In this document: positions 24,541 through 32,289 of the stretch, one piece after another | Layout: each line of letters opens with the position of its first letter | Position numbering within the stretch: position 1 is the first letter of the stretch | DNA from: Solidesulfovibrio carbinolicus | GTDB taxonomy: Bacteria > Desulfobacterota > Desulfovibrionia > Desulfovibrionales > Desulfovibrionaceae | NCBI RefSeq assembly: GCF_004135975.1 | Contig: NZ_CP026538.1 | Coordinates: 3,720,001 to 3,784,000 of the forward strand | Reading direction: 5' to 3' | DNA length: 64,000 nt | Notes under the pieces: model-generated | Told to the model about the DNA's origin: nothing | Seen by the model: the letters and a program-made list of their open reading frames with translations, nothing else | Databases searched by the model: none | Position numbers and translations under genes: made by a program

Positions 24541-26496
24541 CTAGGACACCCGGTCTCCCGGCGCCACCGGAACCGAGGCTGTCATCAGCGCCATGCCCCC
24601 GGCATGGCGCACGGCCAGGATCATGCCGTGGGAGAGAACGCCCCGCAGCTTGCGCGGTTTGAGGTTGGCCACGATGGTCACCTGGCTGCCGACCAGCTCC
24701 TCGGGCGTAAAGTGCTCGGCCAGCCCGGCCACCACCTGGCGCGGGGCCTCCTCGCCGATGTCCGCCTGGATAATGTAAAGGCGGTCGGCCCCGGGCACGG
24801 GGGCCACGGAGAGCACCTTGCCCAGGCGCAGATCGAGCTTGGCGAAGTCGTCGTATTCCACCTCGGCGGCCGGTCCGGGCTTGGCCGGGGCCTCCTTGGT
24901 CTTGTCTTTTTTCTTTTCTTCTTTGGCCGGCTTGGCCGCCTTGGGCGCGTCCACTTCTTCCCGGACCGGCGGGTCCAGGCGCGGAAAGAGGTTGGACGTG
25001 GCCGCCACCTGGGTGGCGGCGGCAAGGGGCGCAAAGCCCTTGGCCTCGTCCATGAGGTTGACGGCGGCAGGGTCCTGCCCAAGCTGGGTCAGCAGCGTGG
25101 CCGCCGCCTCGGGCATGACCGGCAGCAGGCAGGCGGCCACCGTGCGCAGGCCGCCCAGGGCGTTTCGCATGACCGTGGCCAGCCGGTCGGTCCGGCCTTC
25201 CTTGAAGAGCGTCCAGGGGGCCGTGGCGTCGATGTAGCGGTTAAGCCCGCGCACCAGCTCCCACAAGGCGTCCAGGGCCCGGGAGAACTGGGCCTGGCGA
25301 AACAGGGCCAAATAGTTGGCCACGGCCGTCTCGGCCAACTGGGCCAGCTCGCCGTCGGCCGGATCGGCCTCCTGGCCGGCCGGCAGCACCGAGCCGAAAT
25401 ACTTGGCGGTCATGGCCAGGGTGCGGTTGGCCAGATTGCCGAGGTCGTTGGCCAGATCGGCGTTGAAGCGCCCGACAAAGCCCTCCTCGGTGAAGCTCGC
25501 ATCGGCCCCGAAAACCATTTCGCGCAGCAGGAAATAGCGCATCCCGGACAGCCCGGCTTTCGCCGCCATCTCGCGCGGCTCCACCACGTTGCCCAGGGAC
25601 TTGGACATCTTGGTGTCGCGCACCAGCCAGTAGCCGTGGACGTTTAAATGCTTATACAGCGGCAAGTCCATGGCCAGCAGCATGGTGGGCCAAAAGACGG
25701 CATGGGGCTTCAAGATATCCTTGGCCACCAGGTGCTCGGCCGCGCCCCACCAGGCGTTAAAATCCGGGGCGTCGGGCCAGCCGGCGGCGGTCAGGTAGTT
25801 GATGAGCGCATCGAACCAGACGTAGGTGACGAAATTCGAATCAAACGGCAGCTCCACGCCCCAGGTCAGACGCGATTTGGGCCGGGAGATGCACAGATCG
25901 TCCAGCGCCCCGGATTCGAGCAGGCTCACCACCTCGTTGCGGTACTGGCGCGGCCGGATGAAGTCCGGATTGGCCTTGATGTGCTCCAAAAGCTGGCCCT
26001 GGTACTTGGACATGCGGAAGAAGTAGTTCTTCTCGGCAATGTACTCGGGCTTGACCTTATGGTCCGGGCACAGGCCGTCCACCAGCTCTTTTTCGGTCAA
26101 AAACCGCTCGCAGCCTTTGCAGTAATGCCCGCCGTATTCGCCGAAATAGATGTCGCCCTTGTCATAGACGAGCTGCAGGGCCCGGCGCACGGCGGCGATG
26201 TGGTCGGCGTCGGTGGTGCGGATAAAGCGCGTGGGCGTGATGCCGAGATCCGGCCACAGCGAGGAAAAAAGGCCGCTGATGGCGTCGGCGTATTCCTTGG
26301 GCGTCTGGCCGGCCTTGGCGGCGGCCTCGGCGATCTTGTCGCCGTGCTCGTCGGTGCCGGTCAGGAAAAAGACGTCCTCGCCGCACAGCTGGTGGAACCG
26401 GGCCAAGGCGTCGGCCACGATGGTGGTGTAGGCATGGCCCAGGTGGGGCTTGGCGTTGACGTAGTAAATGGGCGTGGTGATAAAAAAGCGATTCAC
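24541..26496 (-). CDS. metG: Methionyl-tRNA synthetase
   Basis: 651 residues: class I catalytic core with the HIGH-type motif PHLGHAYT near residue 18, zinc-knuckle cysteines (YCKGCERFLTE ... LCPDH), the KMSKS loop DTKMSKSLGN near 300, an anticodon-binding helical domain, a K/A/P-rich linker (KPAKEEKKKDKTK) and a C-terminal tRNA-binding OB domain (FAKLDLRLGKVLSV to the end). It charges initiator and elongator tRNA-Met. The GTG start at 26496 overlaps the ricT stop (GTGA), so it is translated from the ricT-metG transcript. Confidence 0.95.
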   Translation of the reverse strand: MNRFFITTPIYYVNAKPHLGHAYTTIVADALARFHQLCGEDVFFLTGTDEHGDKIAEAAAKAGQTPKEYADAISGLFSSLWPDLGITPTRFIRTTDADHIAAVRRALQLVYDKGDIYFGEYGGHYCKGCERFLTEKELVDGLCPDHKVKPEYIAEKNYFFRMSKYQGQLLEHIKANPDFIRPRQYRNEVVSLLESGALDDLCISRPKSRLTWGVELPFDSNFVTYVWFDALINYLTAAGWPDAPDFNAWWGAAEHLVAKDILKPHAVFWPTMLLAMDLPLYKHLNVHGYWLVRDTKMSKSLGNVVEPREMAAKAGLSGMRYFLLREMVFGADASFTEEGFVGRFNADLANDLGNLANRTLAMTAKYFGSVLPAGQEADPADGELAQLAETAVANYLALFRQAQFSRALDALWELVRGLNRYIDATAPWTLFKEGRTDRLATVMRNALGGLRTVAACLLPVMPEAAATLLTQLGQDPAAVNLMDEAKGFAPLAAATQVAATSNLFPRLDPPVREEVDAPKAAKPAKEEKKKDKTKEAPAKPGPAAEVEYDDFAKLDLRLGKVLSVAPVPGADRLYIIQADIGEEAPRQVVAGLAEHFTPEELVGSQVTIVANLKPRKLRGVLSHGMILAVRHAGGMALMTASVPVAPGDRVS

Positions 26497-27986
26497 GATC
26501 CGCTCTCCGGTTCACGGGAAGGTTTGCCGCCCTGGCGGCCGTCGGGGCGTCCCTCGGGACGCCGGGACCGCTGGCGGGGGTTTTGCTGGGCTTCGGGCGC
26601 GCCGTCGCCACCCGGGGCGGACGGACCGCCGGGACCGGTCGGGCGGCCGGGCCGGCGGCCGGAGCGCCGGGAACGTCGGGACGAGCGCGAGGCTCCGTCA
26701 CGGCCTTGGGGCTCGCGAGGCTGGCCGTCGCGGGACTGCCCGTCACGGGGCAGCCCGTCGCGGGGCTGCGGCTCCCGGGGCTGGCCGCCGGCCTCGTGGG
26801 CCTGGGCGTCGGTTTCGGAGGCGGCCGGTGCGGCGTCGCGGCGGCGTTCGGGCTCGCGGCGCGGCTCGCGGCCGCCCTCGCGCCCGCCGTCCCGGCCATG
26901 GTCGCGTCCGCTGTCGCGGTTTTGCTCGCGTCCGCCATCTCGCCCGCTGTCGCGTCCACTGTCACGTCCGCCGTCGCGTCCGCTGTCCCGGCCGCCGTCG
27001 CGGCGGGAGTCGCGGCGTTCGCCGGAGGAACCGCCCTCGCGGCGGGCGTCGCGGCGGCCCTCGCCGCGTCCGCCCTCGCCTCGCGGCGGGCGGCCGGCCT
27101 CGGCGCGGCGCGGTTCGGGACGGGGCGTCTCGGCTTTGGCCGTCTCGGCGGCTTCGGCGCCAGGCTCTACCGGGGCGGGACGGTTCTCCAGGGCCTGGGT
27201 CCATTCCTCCACGGTCAGCTCATGCTCGTCGCCGGCTTCGTCCAGGACGCTGATGGTTTCTCGGAACAGGTTGGTGCGCAGCACCTTGACCATGCCCAGC
27301 GAAGTCGAAAACTTCTTGCCCACGCGCGGGCATTTTTTCTGGAACTGCTCGTAGTTTTCCTGCTCAAAGGACAGGCAGCACAGAAGCCTGCCGCAGATGC
27401 CGGAAATCTTGGTGGGGTTGAGGAACAGATTCTGTTCCTTGGCCATCTTGATGGTGACCGGGGCGAACTTGCGCATGAACCGGCGGCAGCAGCAGATCTG
27501 GCCGCAGTTGCCGATGGCCCCGAGCATCTGCGTCTCGTGGCGCACGCCGATCTGGCGCAGCTCGATGCGGGTGTGGTAGGCCTTGACCAGATCCTTGACC
27601 AGCTCGCGGAAATCGACCCGGCCCGGAGCGGTGAAATAAAAGACGATCTTGCTGCGGTCGTGGAGCACTTCCACATCCACGAGCTTCATGTCGAGATTCC
27701 GGGTCTCAATGCACTTGCGGCACCAGGCATGGGCCTCGCGGCCGAGCTGGTCGTTTTCGCGCTTGGTGTCCCGGTCCTCGTCGGTGGGCAGGCGGAAAAT
27801 GGGTTTGAGTTCGCCCTCGTGGGCGTCTTCGGGGAGCTCGTCGCGCACGGCGACGACATGGCCCATGCCCAGGCCCTGTTCGGTCTGGACCAGGACGTCG
27901 TCGCCCAGGGCCACGACAAAGGGGCCGGATTCGAAATAATAGACCTGTCCGTGGTCACGGAACTTGATGCCGAGGATATGGCTCAT
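26493..27986 (-). CDS. ricT: PSP1/RicT-family protein with long arginine-rich tail
   Basis: 497 residues. Residues 1-270 match the PSP1 family (YaaT/RicT in Bacillus): GDDVLVQTEQGLGMGHVV, RVDFRELVKDLVKAYHTRIELRQIG and the cysteine cluster GNCGQICCCRRFM and GICGRLLCCLSFE. In Bacillus RicT belongs to the Fe-S-containing Y-complex acting on RNA processing. From about residue 295 the protein becomes a 200-residue low-complexity tail of SGRDGGRD-type repeats and basic/proline runs, absent from typical homologues and resembling RNA-binding RGG tails. ATG 27986 matches the family N-terminus. Confidence 0.88.
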   Translation of the reverse strand: MSHILGIKFRDHGQVYYFESGPFVVALGDDVLVQTEQGLGMGHVVAVRDELPEDAHEGELKPIFRLPTDEDRDTKRENDQLGREAHAWCRKCIETRNLDMKLVDVEVLHDRSKIVFYFTAPGRVDFRELVKDLVKAYHTRIELRQIGVRHETQMLGAIGNCGQICCCRRFMRKFAPVTIKMAKEQNLFLNPTKISGICGRLLCCLSFEQENYEQFQKKCPRVGKKFSTSLGMVKVLRTNLFRETISVLDEAGDEHELTVEEWTQALENRPAPVEPGAEAAETAKAETPRPEPRRAEAGRPPRGEGGRGEGRRDARREGGSSGERRDSRRDGGRDSGRDGGRDSGRDSGRDGGREQNRDSGRDHGRDGGREGGREPRREPERRRDAAPAASETDAQAHEAGGQPREPQPRDGLPRDGQSRDGQPREPQGRDGASRSSRRSRRSGRRPGRPTGPGGPSAPGGDGAPEAQQNPRQRSRRPEGRPDGRQGGKPSREPESGS

Positions 27987-28038
27987 GTGCGCCCTATGGG
28001 TACGCCGCGAGGCGGCGGTAATTTGCGTCCAGGGAGCG

Positions 28039-28067
28039 CCTATATTCCATATTGGGGCAAACGGCAA
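28039..28067 (-). promoter_or_regulatory. Probable sigma-70 promoter of ricT-metG
   Basis: On the minus strand TTGCCG (28062-28067) and TATAGG (28039-28044) are separated by 17 bases. This puts the transcript start about 45 bases before the ricT ATG. Confidence 0.55.
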
Positions 28068-28108
28068 ATGGCGTCGCCGGCTTGTCGCGATTTTTTTTCA
28101 AAAAAGCG

Positions 28109-28137
28109 TTGACAGCCCACCCCTTCCCGCGTAGACC
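28109..28137 (+). promoter_or_regulatory. Promoter of the tRNA-Lys gene
   Basis: A perfect -35 TTGACA at 28109-28114 and a -10 TAGACC at 28132-28137, 17 bases apart, about 30 bases before the mature tRNA. Confidence 0.6.
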
Positions 28138-28165
28138 TCCTCTTCGCCGCACGTGAGTGCAGCAC

Positions 28166-28241
28166 GGGCCATTAGCTCAATTGGTAGAGCAGCGGACTCT
28201 TAATCCGTTGGTTCAAGGTTCGAGTCCTTGATGGCCCACCA
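28166..28241 (+). tRNA. tRNA-Lys (anticodon CTT)
   Basis: Acceptor arms GGGCCAT and ATGGCCC pair exactly, the discriminator is A and CCA is encoded. The D loop AGCTCAATTGGTAGAGC, anticodon loop CTCTTAA with anticodon CTT, and T arm GGTTCGAGTCC are all standard. It reads AAG codons. A promoter and a strong terminator frame it, so it is a single-gene unit. Confidence 0.97.
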
Positions 28242-28249
28242 GAGATTTC

Positions 28250-28281
28250 AAGGGGTTAGGCAGAAATGCCTGACCCCTTTT
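28250..28281 (+). terminator. Terminator of tRNA-Lys
   Basis: AAGGGGTTAGGCA and TGCCTGACCCCTT pair (one G-T) around GAAA and end in TTTT, nine bases after the tRNA. Confidence 0.88.
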
Positions 28282-28395
28282 GCGTTGGGCACAAATATTG
28301 TCCCCTGTCTGCCCCTCATTTCTGATTACAGGGGCGCCCCTGCCAGGATTTCCCAGTCCCCTTGACTCGACCCTTGCCATGGACAAGGTGACCCC

Positions 28396-28644
28396 ATGAG
28401 CACGCCATCTTGCGGCAAACCGGCCAACGCGGCGACCTTTGCCGGGCTCCTTGCCCATATGCGGTCGGTCGCGTCTTCCGGGCGACGGCTGAAAGCGCGT
28501 ACGGAACGGGACATGGCTCTTGCTCGTCAGGTTGTTGCCCTGAGCAAAATGAGTGAAAAGGTTCTGCTTGCCTCCAAGGAAGAGGCGCACAAGCCCGAAA
28601 CCGATCTGGCCGCGCTCCATGAAACGGTTGTTCTGCTTTTGTGA
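28396..28644 (+). CDS. Possible small hypothetical protein
   Basis: 82 residues, rich in alanine and leucine, with a helical middle (ERDMALARQVVALSKMSEK). AAGGTG stands six bases before the ATG, which favours this frame over open frames on the opposite strand. No family is recognised. It lies just after the tRNA-Lys terminator, a common place for integrated or decaying DNA. If it is not a gene, this stretch holds nothing that I recognise. Confidence 0.35.
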   Translation: MSTPSCGKPANAATFAGLLAHMRSVASSGRRLKARTERDMALARQVVALSKMSEKVLLASKEEAHKPETDLAALHETVVLLL

Positions 28645-28769
28645 CCACGGCTCATCCTACAGTTCCGTAAGTTTCTTGCTCCGCCCATCCTTCACCAGTC
28701 TCGACTACGGCAGCGCGCCGGCCGGCGTTTCCACCGGCCGGCGCGCCCCTGGCAAGACGGCCTCGTCCG

Positions 28770-29108
28770 CTATTTGTTCTTCGGATACTGCCGCAGACAC
28801 TCCTGCTCGCACAGGTCGCTGCCGCGCCAGAACATGTAGCCGCAGTCCTGGTCGGGAGACTGGTAGCTGAGTTGGTTGTAAGCTTGGTTGCAGGCCGTGC
28901 GGCAGGCCCCGGCCGTGGCCCATTTCTGGGTGATGACGTCTTCAAAGACCTGGCAGATGCTCATGTCCGAATCGCAGGGATCGGCCCCCATGGGCGTGAT
29001 GCAGTTGCCGTAAAACATCGACGGCGAAGCGGGCTTGGGCGGCACGCAGCCGCCAAGGCTCGCGCACAGCAGGGCAACGGCCAGACAGGCAAGGCAAAAA
29101 CGCTTCAT
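28770..29108 (-). CDS. Cysteine-rich lipoprotein
   Basis: 112 residues with a signal peptide and lipobox LGGC at about residue 21. The mature part has eight further cysteines (in NC, PC, IC, AC, AC, DC, LC, EC contexts), which probably form disulfides outside the cytoplasmic membrane. No family is recognised. GGAGGAAG precedes ATG 29108. The next gene upstream on the same strand ends 20 bases away, so it probably forms an operon with the Gly/Pro-rich protein and the DUF2092 protein. Confidence 0.7.
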   Translation of the reverse strand: MKRFCLACLAVALLCASLGGCVPPKPASPSMFYGNCITPMGADPCDSDMSICQVFEDVITQKWATAGACRTACNQAYNQLSYQSPDQDCGYMFWRGSDLCEQECLRQYPKNK

Positions 29109-29128
29109 GGCTTCCTCCGGGGTTGCGG

Positions 29129-29830
29129 TCAATCGTCGTCGCCAAAACCGTCGTCGTCGCCCGACTGGGGCGGATTGACTTGGACATAGACGGTGGACCC
29201 ATCCTGGATCACGGGCTGGTAGTAGGCGTTGCCCACGGCGTAATAGGTCGCGCCGGCCAGTGTCACAGCAGCCGCGGCGGCCGGCAGCGCCCACAGCGCC
29301 CCGGCGTAGGGGCCGGGACCGGGGACCGGATAGGGAACCGGCACGGGCGCGATGGGGCGCGGTCCGACCCAGGGCGCGGGCGGCGGCGGCCCCACCGGCC
29401 CGAAAGCCGGGGCAAAGGGGCCGGGATGCGGCCCGGGCATGGGCGCGGGGCCAAAGCCCGGCACGGGGCCGGGCATGGGCGGCCGGGGCGCGTCGCCAAA
29501 GGCCGGCGGCCCCATGGGGCGGGGCGCGCCCATGGCCCCGGCCGGGGCCATGGGCGGCATGCCGCCGAAGCCGGCCGGCTCGGGCGGATGCATGCCCCCG
29601 CCAAAGCCCATGCCGCCTTCCGGCGGGTGAAACCCGCCCCCGCCAAAGCCGCCTTCCGGCGGATGGAACCCGCCGCCGCCAAACCCGCCGCCGCCGAAAC
29701 CGCCGTGGAAGCCCCCGCCGCCGAAGCCCCGAAAGGCCTGACCAGCCCCGGAAGCGGCGACAACGAGTCCGGCGGCCAGTCCCAAAACGCCAAGAAGCCG
29801 GCAGAAGCCGCGCGTGGAGATATGTGCCAT
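29129..29830 (-). CDS. Secreted Gly/Pro-rich repeat protein
   Basis: 233 residues. A signal peptide (about 1-32) is followed by FGGGGF/FHPPEGG repeats (about 35-90), a proline/glycine-rich region (about 90-180), one hydrophobic stretch (GALWALPAAAAAVTLAGA) and a C-terminal module YYAVGNAYYQPVIQDGSTVYVQVNPP, a segment found at the end of several secreted low-complexity proteins. The role is likely envelope-associated. It sits between the DUF2092 protein and the cysteine-rich lipoprotein on the same strand. Confidence 0.65.
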   Translation of the reverse strand: MAHISTRGFCRLLGVLGLAAGLVVAASGAGQAFRGFGGGGFHGGFGGGGFGGGGFHPPEGGFGGGGFHPPEGGMGFGGGMHPPEPAGFGGMPPMAPAGAMGAPRPMGPPAFGDAPRPPMPGPVPGFGPAPMPGPHPGPFAPAFGPVGPPPPAPWVGPRPIAPVPVPYPVPGPGPYAGALWALPAAAAAVTLAGATYYAVGNAYYQPVIQDGSTVYVQVNPPQSGDDDGFGDDD

Positions 29831-29842
29831 GGCGCGCCTCGG

Positions 29843-30610
29843 TTACGGCTTGGCGGCCGGGGCCGGCTTGTGGGGAGCGACCGCGACCCGGTTTGCGTCC
29901 TTGGGCGGCGTCCAGGCAAAGGTCTTGGCGCTAAAGCCCGAAACCGGCTTCCAGTCGGCGTATTCGACCAGGGTGCGGGGATCGCCGTGCAGGGTCTTGT
30001 CGGTGACGGCCAGACGCAGGGGCCAGGGCGTCTTGCCGGCGTCGATCCACAGCTCGAAATCCCGGGTCAGTTGGCGAAAGGCCAGATGGTGGCAGGGCTT
30101 GCCGCCCACCTCGCTTTGGCCCACGTAGACGGCTTCAAGCACGCCGTCCATGATGCTTTTGTAGGGATCGTCGGCCAGGAAATCGACCATGGGGCCGACC
30201 AGCCGCAGCTTGGCCAGGGCTTGTCCCAGGGCCTGCTCCAGGCGCGGCGGCACGTCCAGGACGACGTAGGCCTTGGTCCTGGCGTCGTACAGCGTCAGGC
30301 TGGGGCCATTGAGCAGCCACAGGCCGGATACGTCGTCGCCCGCGGCCTCGGCCCGCAGCTTGTCGGGACGCTCGGCCTTGATGGTCGTTTTGTGGAAAAA
30401 GGCCACTTTCTGGCCGTTGGGGAACACCCGGTCCACCAGGCTGGCCTCGGTGACGGAAAAGGCGTTGACACCTTGCAGATTGGCGACCATGGCCCGAAGG
30501 ACCGCCTCGGCCTTGGGGTCGATGGAAGGACCGGCCAGGGCCTGGCCGGCGGCCAGGAGCAGGGCCAGGGCCAGGGCAGCCAGGCTCGCGGCAGGAAGGC
30601 GTTTGCGCAT
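29843..30610 (-). CDS. DUF2092 periplasmic protein (LolA-like fold expected)
   Basis: 255 residues with a clear signal peptide ending AGQALAG. The mature protein matches the DUF2092 family: VNAFSVTEASLVDRV, RPDKLRAEAAGDD, LTLYDARTKAYVV and the C-terminal AFRQLTRDFELWIDAG segment. Such proteins are predicted to have the half-barrel fold of lipoprotein carriers; ligand unknown. It is the first gene of the three-gene secreted-protein run; the Gly/Pro-rich protein starts 12 bases after it. Confidence 0.75.
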   Translation of the reverse strand: MRKRLPAASLAALALALLLAAGQALAGPSIDPKAEAVLRAMVANLQGVNAFSVTEASLVDRVFPNGQKVAFFHKTTIKAERPDKLRAEAAGDDVSGLWLLNGPSLTLYDARTKAYVVLDVPPRLEQALGQALAKLRLVGPMVDFLADDPYKSIMDGVLEAVYVGQSEVGGKPCHHLAFRQLTRDFELWIDAGKTPWPLRLAVTDKTLHGDPRTLVEYADWKPVSGFSAKTFAWTPPKDANRVAVAPHKPAPAAKP

Positions 30611-30910
30611 GAAGGACTCCTTGGTTTGCCGCCGAAACGGCCCTTTTTCACTTCATGGCAGACTAAATACCCAGAGCCTTTTTTTGTCAACGAAGCCAGC
30701 CTGGGCCAAGCCCTGGGCCTGAGCCACGACGCCGGCGGACGGGGCGTGGCCCAGGCCACACCGTCGGAGCCGGCCCGGGGCGGCCAGGCCCACGCCGCGA
30801 CCAGGCCGGCCAAGGGTAAGGGAGGCAAAGTTCGCCTGGCGTCCTTGCAAGGAGAGGAGAAACGGCGGCGGCAGGCCGGAAGGAGTCGCCTTTGCGAACA
30901 GGCGGTGCGG
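30611..30910. other. 300-base intergenic gap between DUF2092 gene and mnmM
   Basis: Only an AT-richer patch near 30650-30690, a plausible promoter region for the DUF2092 operon on the minus strand, is visible. No gene or hairpin is supported. Confidence 0.4.
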
Positions 30911-31516
30911 TTACGAACCGCCGCCAGAACCGGATTTGGGGAGCTTGTGAGCAATGACGGCCACGATGGGGCCACCGGGTTTGTTGATGAGTTCGTAGCG
31001 GGCCACGCGCCAGCCGGCAAAGGGCAGCGCCCGGCACCAGGCAGCCACGGCGGCCGTTTCCTCGGCCCCGCCGGCATGGCCGCCGTAGCAGGCCAGGGCG
31101 ATGACGCCGCCCGGAGCCAGGATTTCCCGGCTCGCCTCCAGGGCGGCCAGGGTGGTTTCCGGCCGAGTAGTGCGCGTTTCGTCGCCGCCGGGCAGGTAGC
31201 CGAGATTGAAGACCACGGCCGTCGCCCGGCCATGGTCAGCTTCCGGCAGGACCTCGGCCAGGCGCTCGTGGCCCAGGGCATGGAGGCGCACGCGCTCGGC
31301 CAGACCGGCGGCGGCCAGGAGCCGCCCGGCCGAGGCGATGGCCTCGGCCTGCACGTCAAAGCCGTGGACCAGCCCCGACGGGCCGACCAGCCGGGCCAGC
31401 AAGGCCGTGTCGTGGCCGTTGCCCACGGTGGCGTCCACGGCCAGATCGCCGGGGCGCAGGGCTTCGGCCAGGACATGCTGCAAAAACGTGAGCGAAGCCG
31501 TGATCCGAGCCGCCAT
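30911..31516 (-). CDS. mnmM: MnmM (YtqB)-type tRNA wobble-uridine methyltransferase
   Basis: 201 residues matching the YtqB/MnmM family along the whole length: VDATVGNGHDTALLARL (SAM motif I), GFDVQAEAI, VFNLGYLPGGD (the family signature) and ALACYGGHAGG. In Bacillus MnmM methylates nm5s2U34 of tRNAs to mnm5s2U. ATG 31516 follows a GGGGGAA motif. It lies downstream of ychJ on the same strand with a dispersed repeat between them. Confidence 0.85.
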   Translation of the reverse strand: MAARITASLTFLQHVLAEALRPGDLAVDATVGNGHDTALLARLVGPSGLVHGFDVQAEAIASAGRLLAAAGLAERVRLHALGHERLAEVLPEADHGRATAVVFNLGYLPGGDETRTTRPETTLAALEASREILAPGGVIALACYGGHAGGAEETAAVAAWCRALPFAGWRVARYELINKPGGPIVAVIAHKLPKSGSGGGS

Positions 31517-31545
31517 TGTTCCCCCGTTGCGCTCCGGCACCCATT

Positions 31546-31590
31546 GGGGGGTCCGGGGGCCTCAGGCCCCCGGCCGCCGGAGGCATCTTA
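31546..31590 (-). repeat. Dispersed 3'-end palindromic repeat, copy 4
   Basis: Begins about five bases after the ychJ stop and is oriented with that gene. The core is identical to copy 3, including the AAGATGCCTCCGGCGG lead-in. Confidence 0.9.
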
Positions 31591-31594
31591 ACTC

Positions 31595-32095
31595 CTACTT
31601 ACCGCAGCACTTTTTATACTTCACCCCGGAGCCGCAGGGGCAGGGGTCGTTGCGGCCGGCCGGGGCGCGTTTGGGGGCGGCTTGGGGTTCGGCCGCTTCC
31701 AGCTTGCCGTCGAGGTAGTACCAGCGGCCCCCTTTTTTGCGGAACCGGGCGTGCTCGCGGATATCGCCGGCCTGGCCGTCCTTTTCGTAGGAGGCCACAA
31801 AGCGCACTTCGCCGCGCTCGTCGTCCGGGCCGCCCAGGGCGGTTTCGAGGATCTCCAGGCCTTTCCAAACCACATCGGCGTTCCAGGCGGCGATGGTCGA
31901 GGCGGAAAACCCGGGCCGCTTGGCCGCGACCAGGCTGGCCCCGAGGTAGGCCATGTCGTTTTTGACAAAGGCGGCATAGCGCGAGCGCATGAGCGCCTCG
32001 GCCGTGGCCGCCTTGGCCGTGCCGGCCAGGATCGGGCCGCAGCAGTCGGCAAAGGGCCGGCCGGAGGTGCAGGGACAGAGTTCGGTGTCGGTCAT
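31595..32095 (-). CDS. ychJ: YchJ/SEC-C zinc-binding protein
   Basis: 166 residues. The N-terminal CPCTSGRPFADCC and the C-terminal NDPCPCGSGVKYKKCC are SEC-C-type zinc motifs; the middle RSRYAAFVKNDMAYL and VRFVASYEKDG is the NTF2-like YchJ domain. The function of the family is unknown. AAAGGATG stands just ahead of ATG 32095. Confidence 0.88.
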   Translation of the reverse strand: MTDTELCPCTSGRPFADCCGPILAGTAKAATAEALMRSRYAAFVKNDMAYLGASLVAAKRPGFSASTIAAWNADVVWKGLEILETALGGPDDERGEVRFVASYEKDGQAGDIREHARFRKKGGRWYYLDGKLEAAEPQAAPKRAPAGRNDPCPCGSGVKYKKCCGK

Positions 32096-32289
32096 GGGGC
32101 ATCCTTTGGCGGCGATGGCCGCCGCAGGGCTGTTTCCACAGCCGGGCGGCCGGGTCAATCCCCTATCGGTGGATCGCGCCCTTGCCCGTCAACCGGCCGG
32201 CCTTGTCGCCGGCCCCGGGCCTGGGTTAGGGATGACCGTCCCGGCCGCTCGTCGTCCGGGGATAAGCCTTGCCCACCAGGGAGACCGCC

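Noticed and set aside
26583-28112. 509-codon plus-strand frame opposite ricT
   Set aside because: Alanine/glycine-rich shadow of the repetitive ricT tail; no homology features.
28166-28650. Integrated element at the tRNA-Lys 3' end
   Set aside because: No integrase, no duplicated tRNA 3' sequence and no marked composition change were seen.
29352-29680. Tandem repeats in the Gly/Pro-rich gene read as a CRISPR array
   Set aside because: Units are coding (FGGGGF, FHPPEGG), short and not separated by unique spacers.
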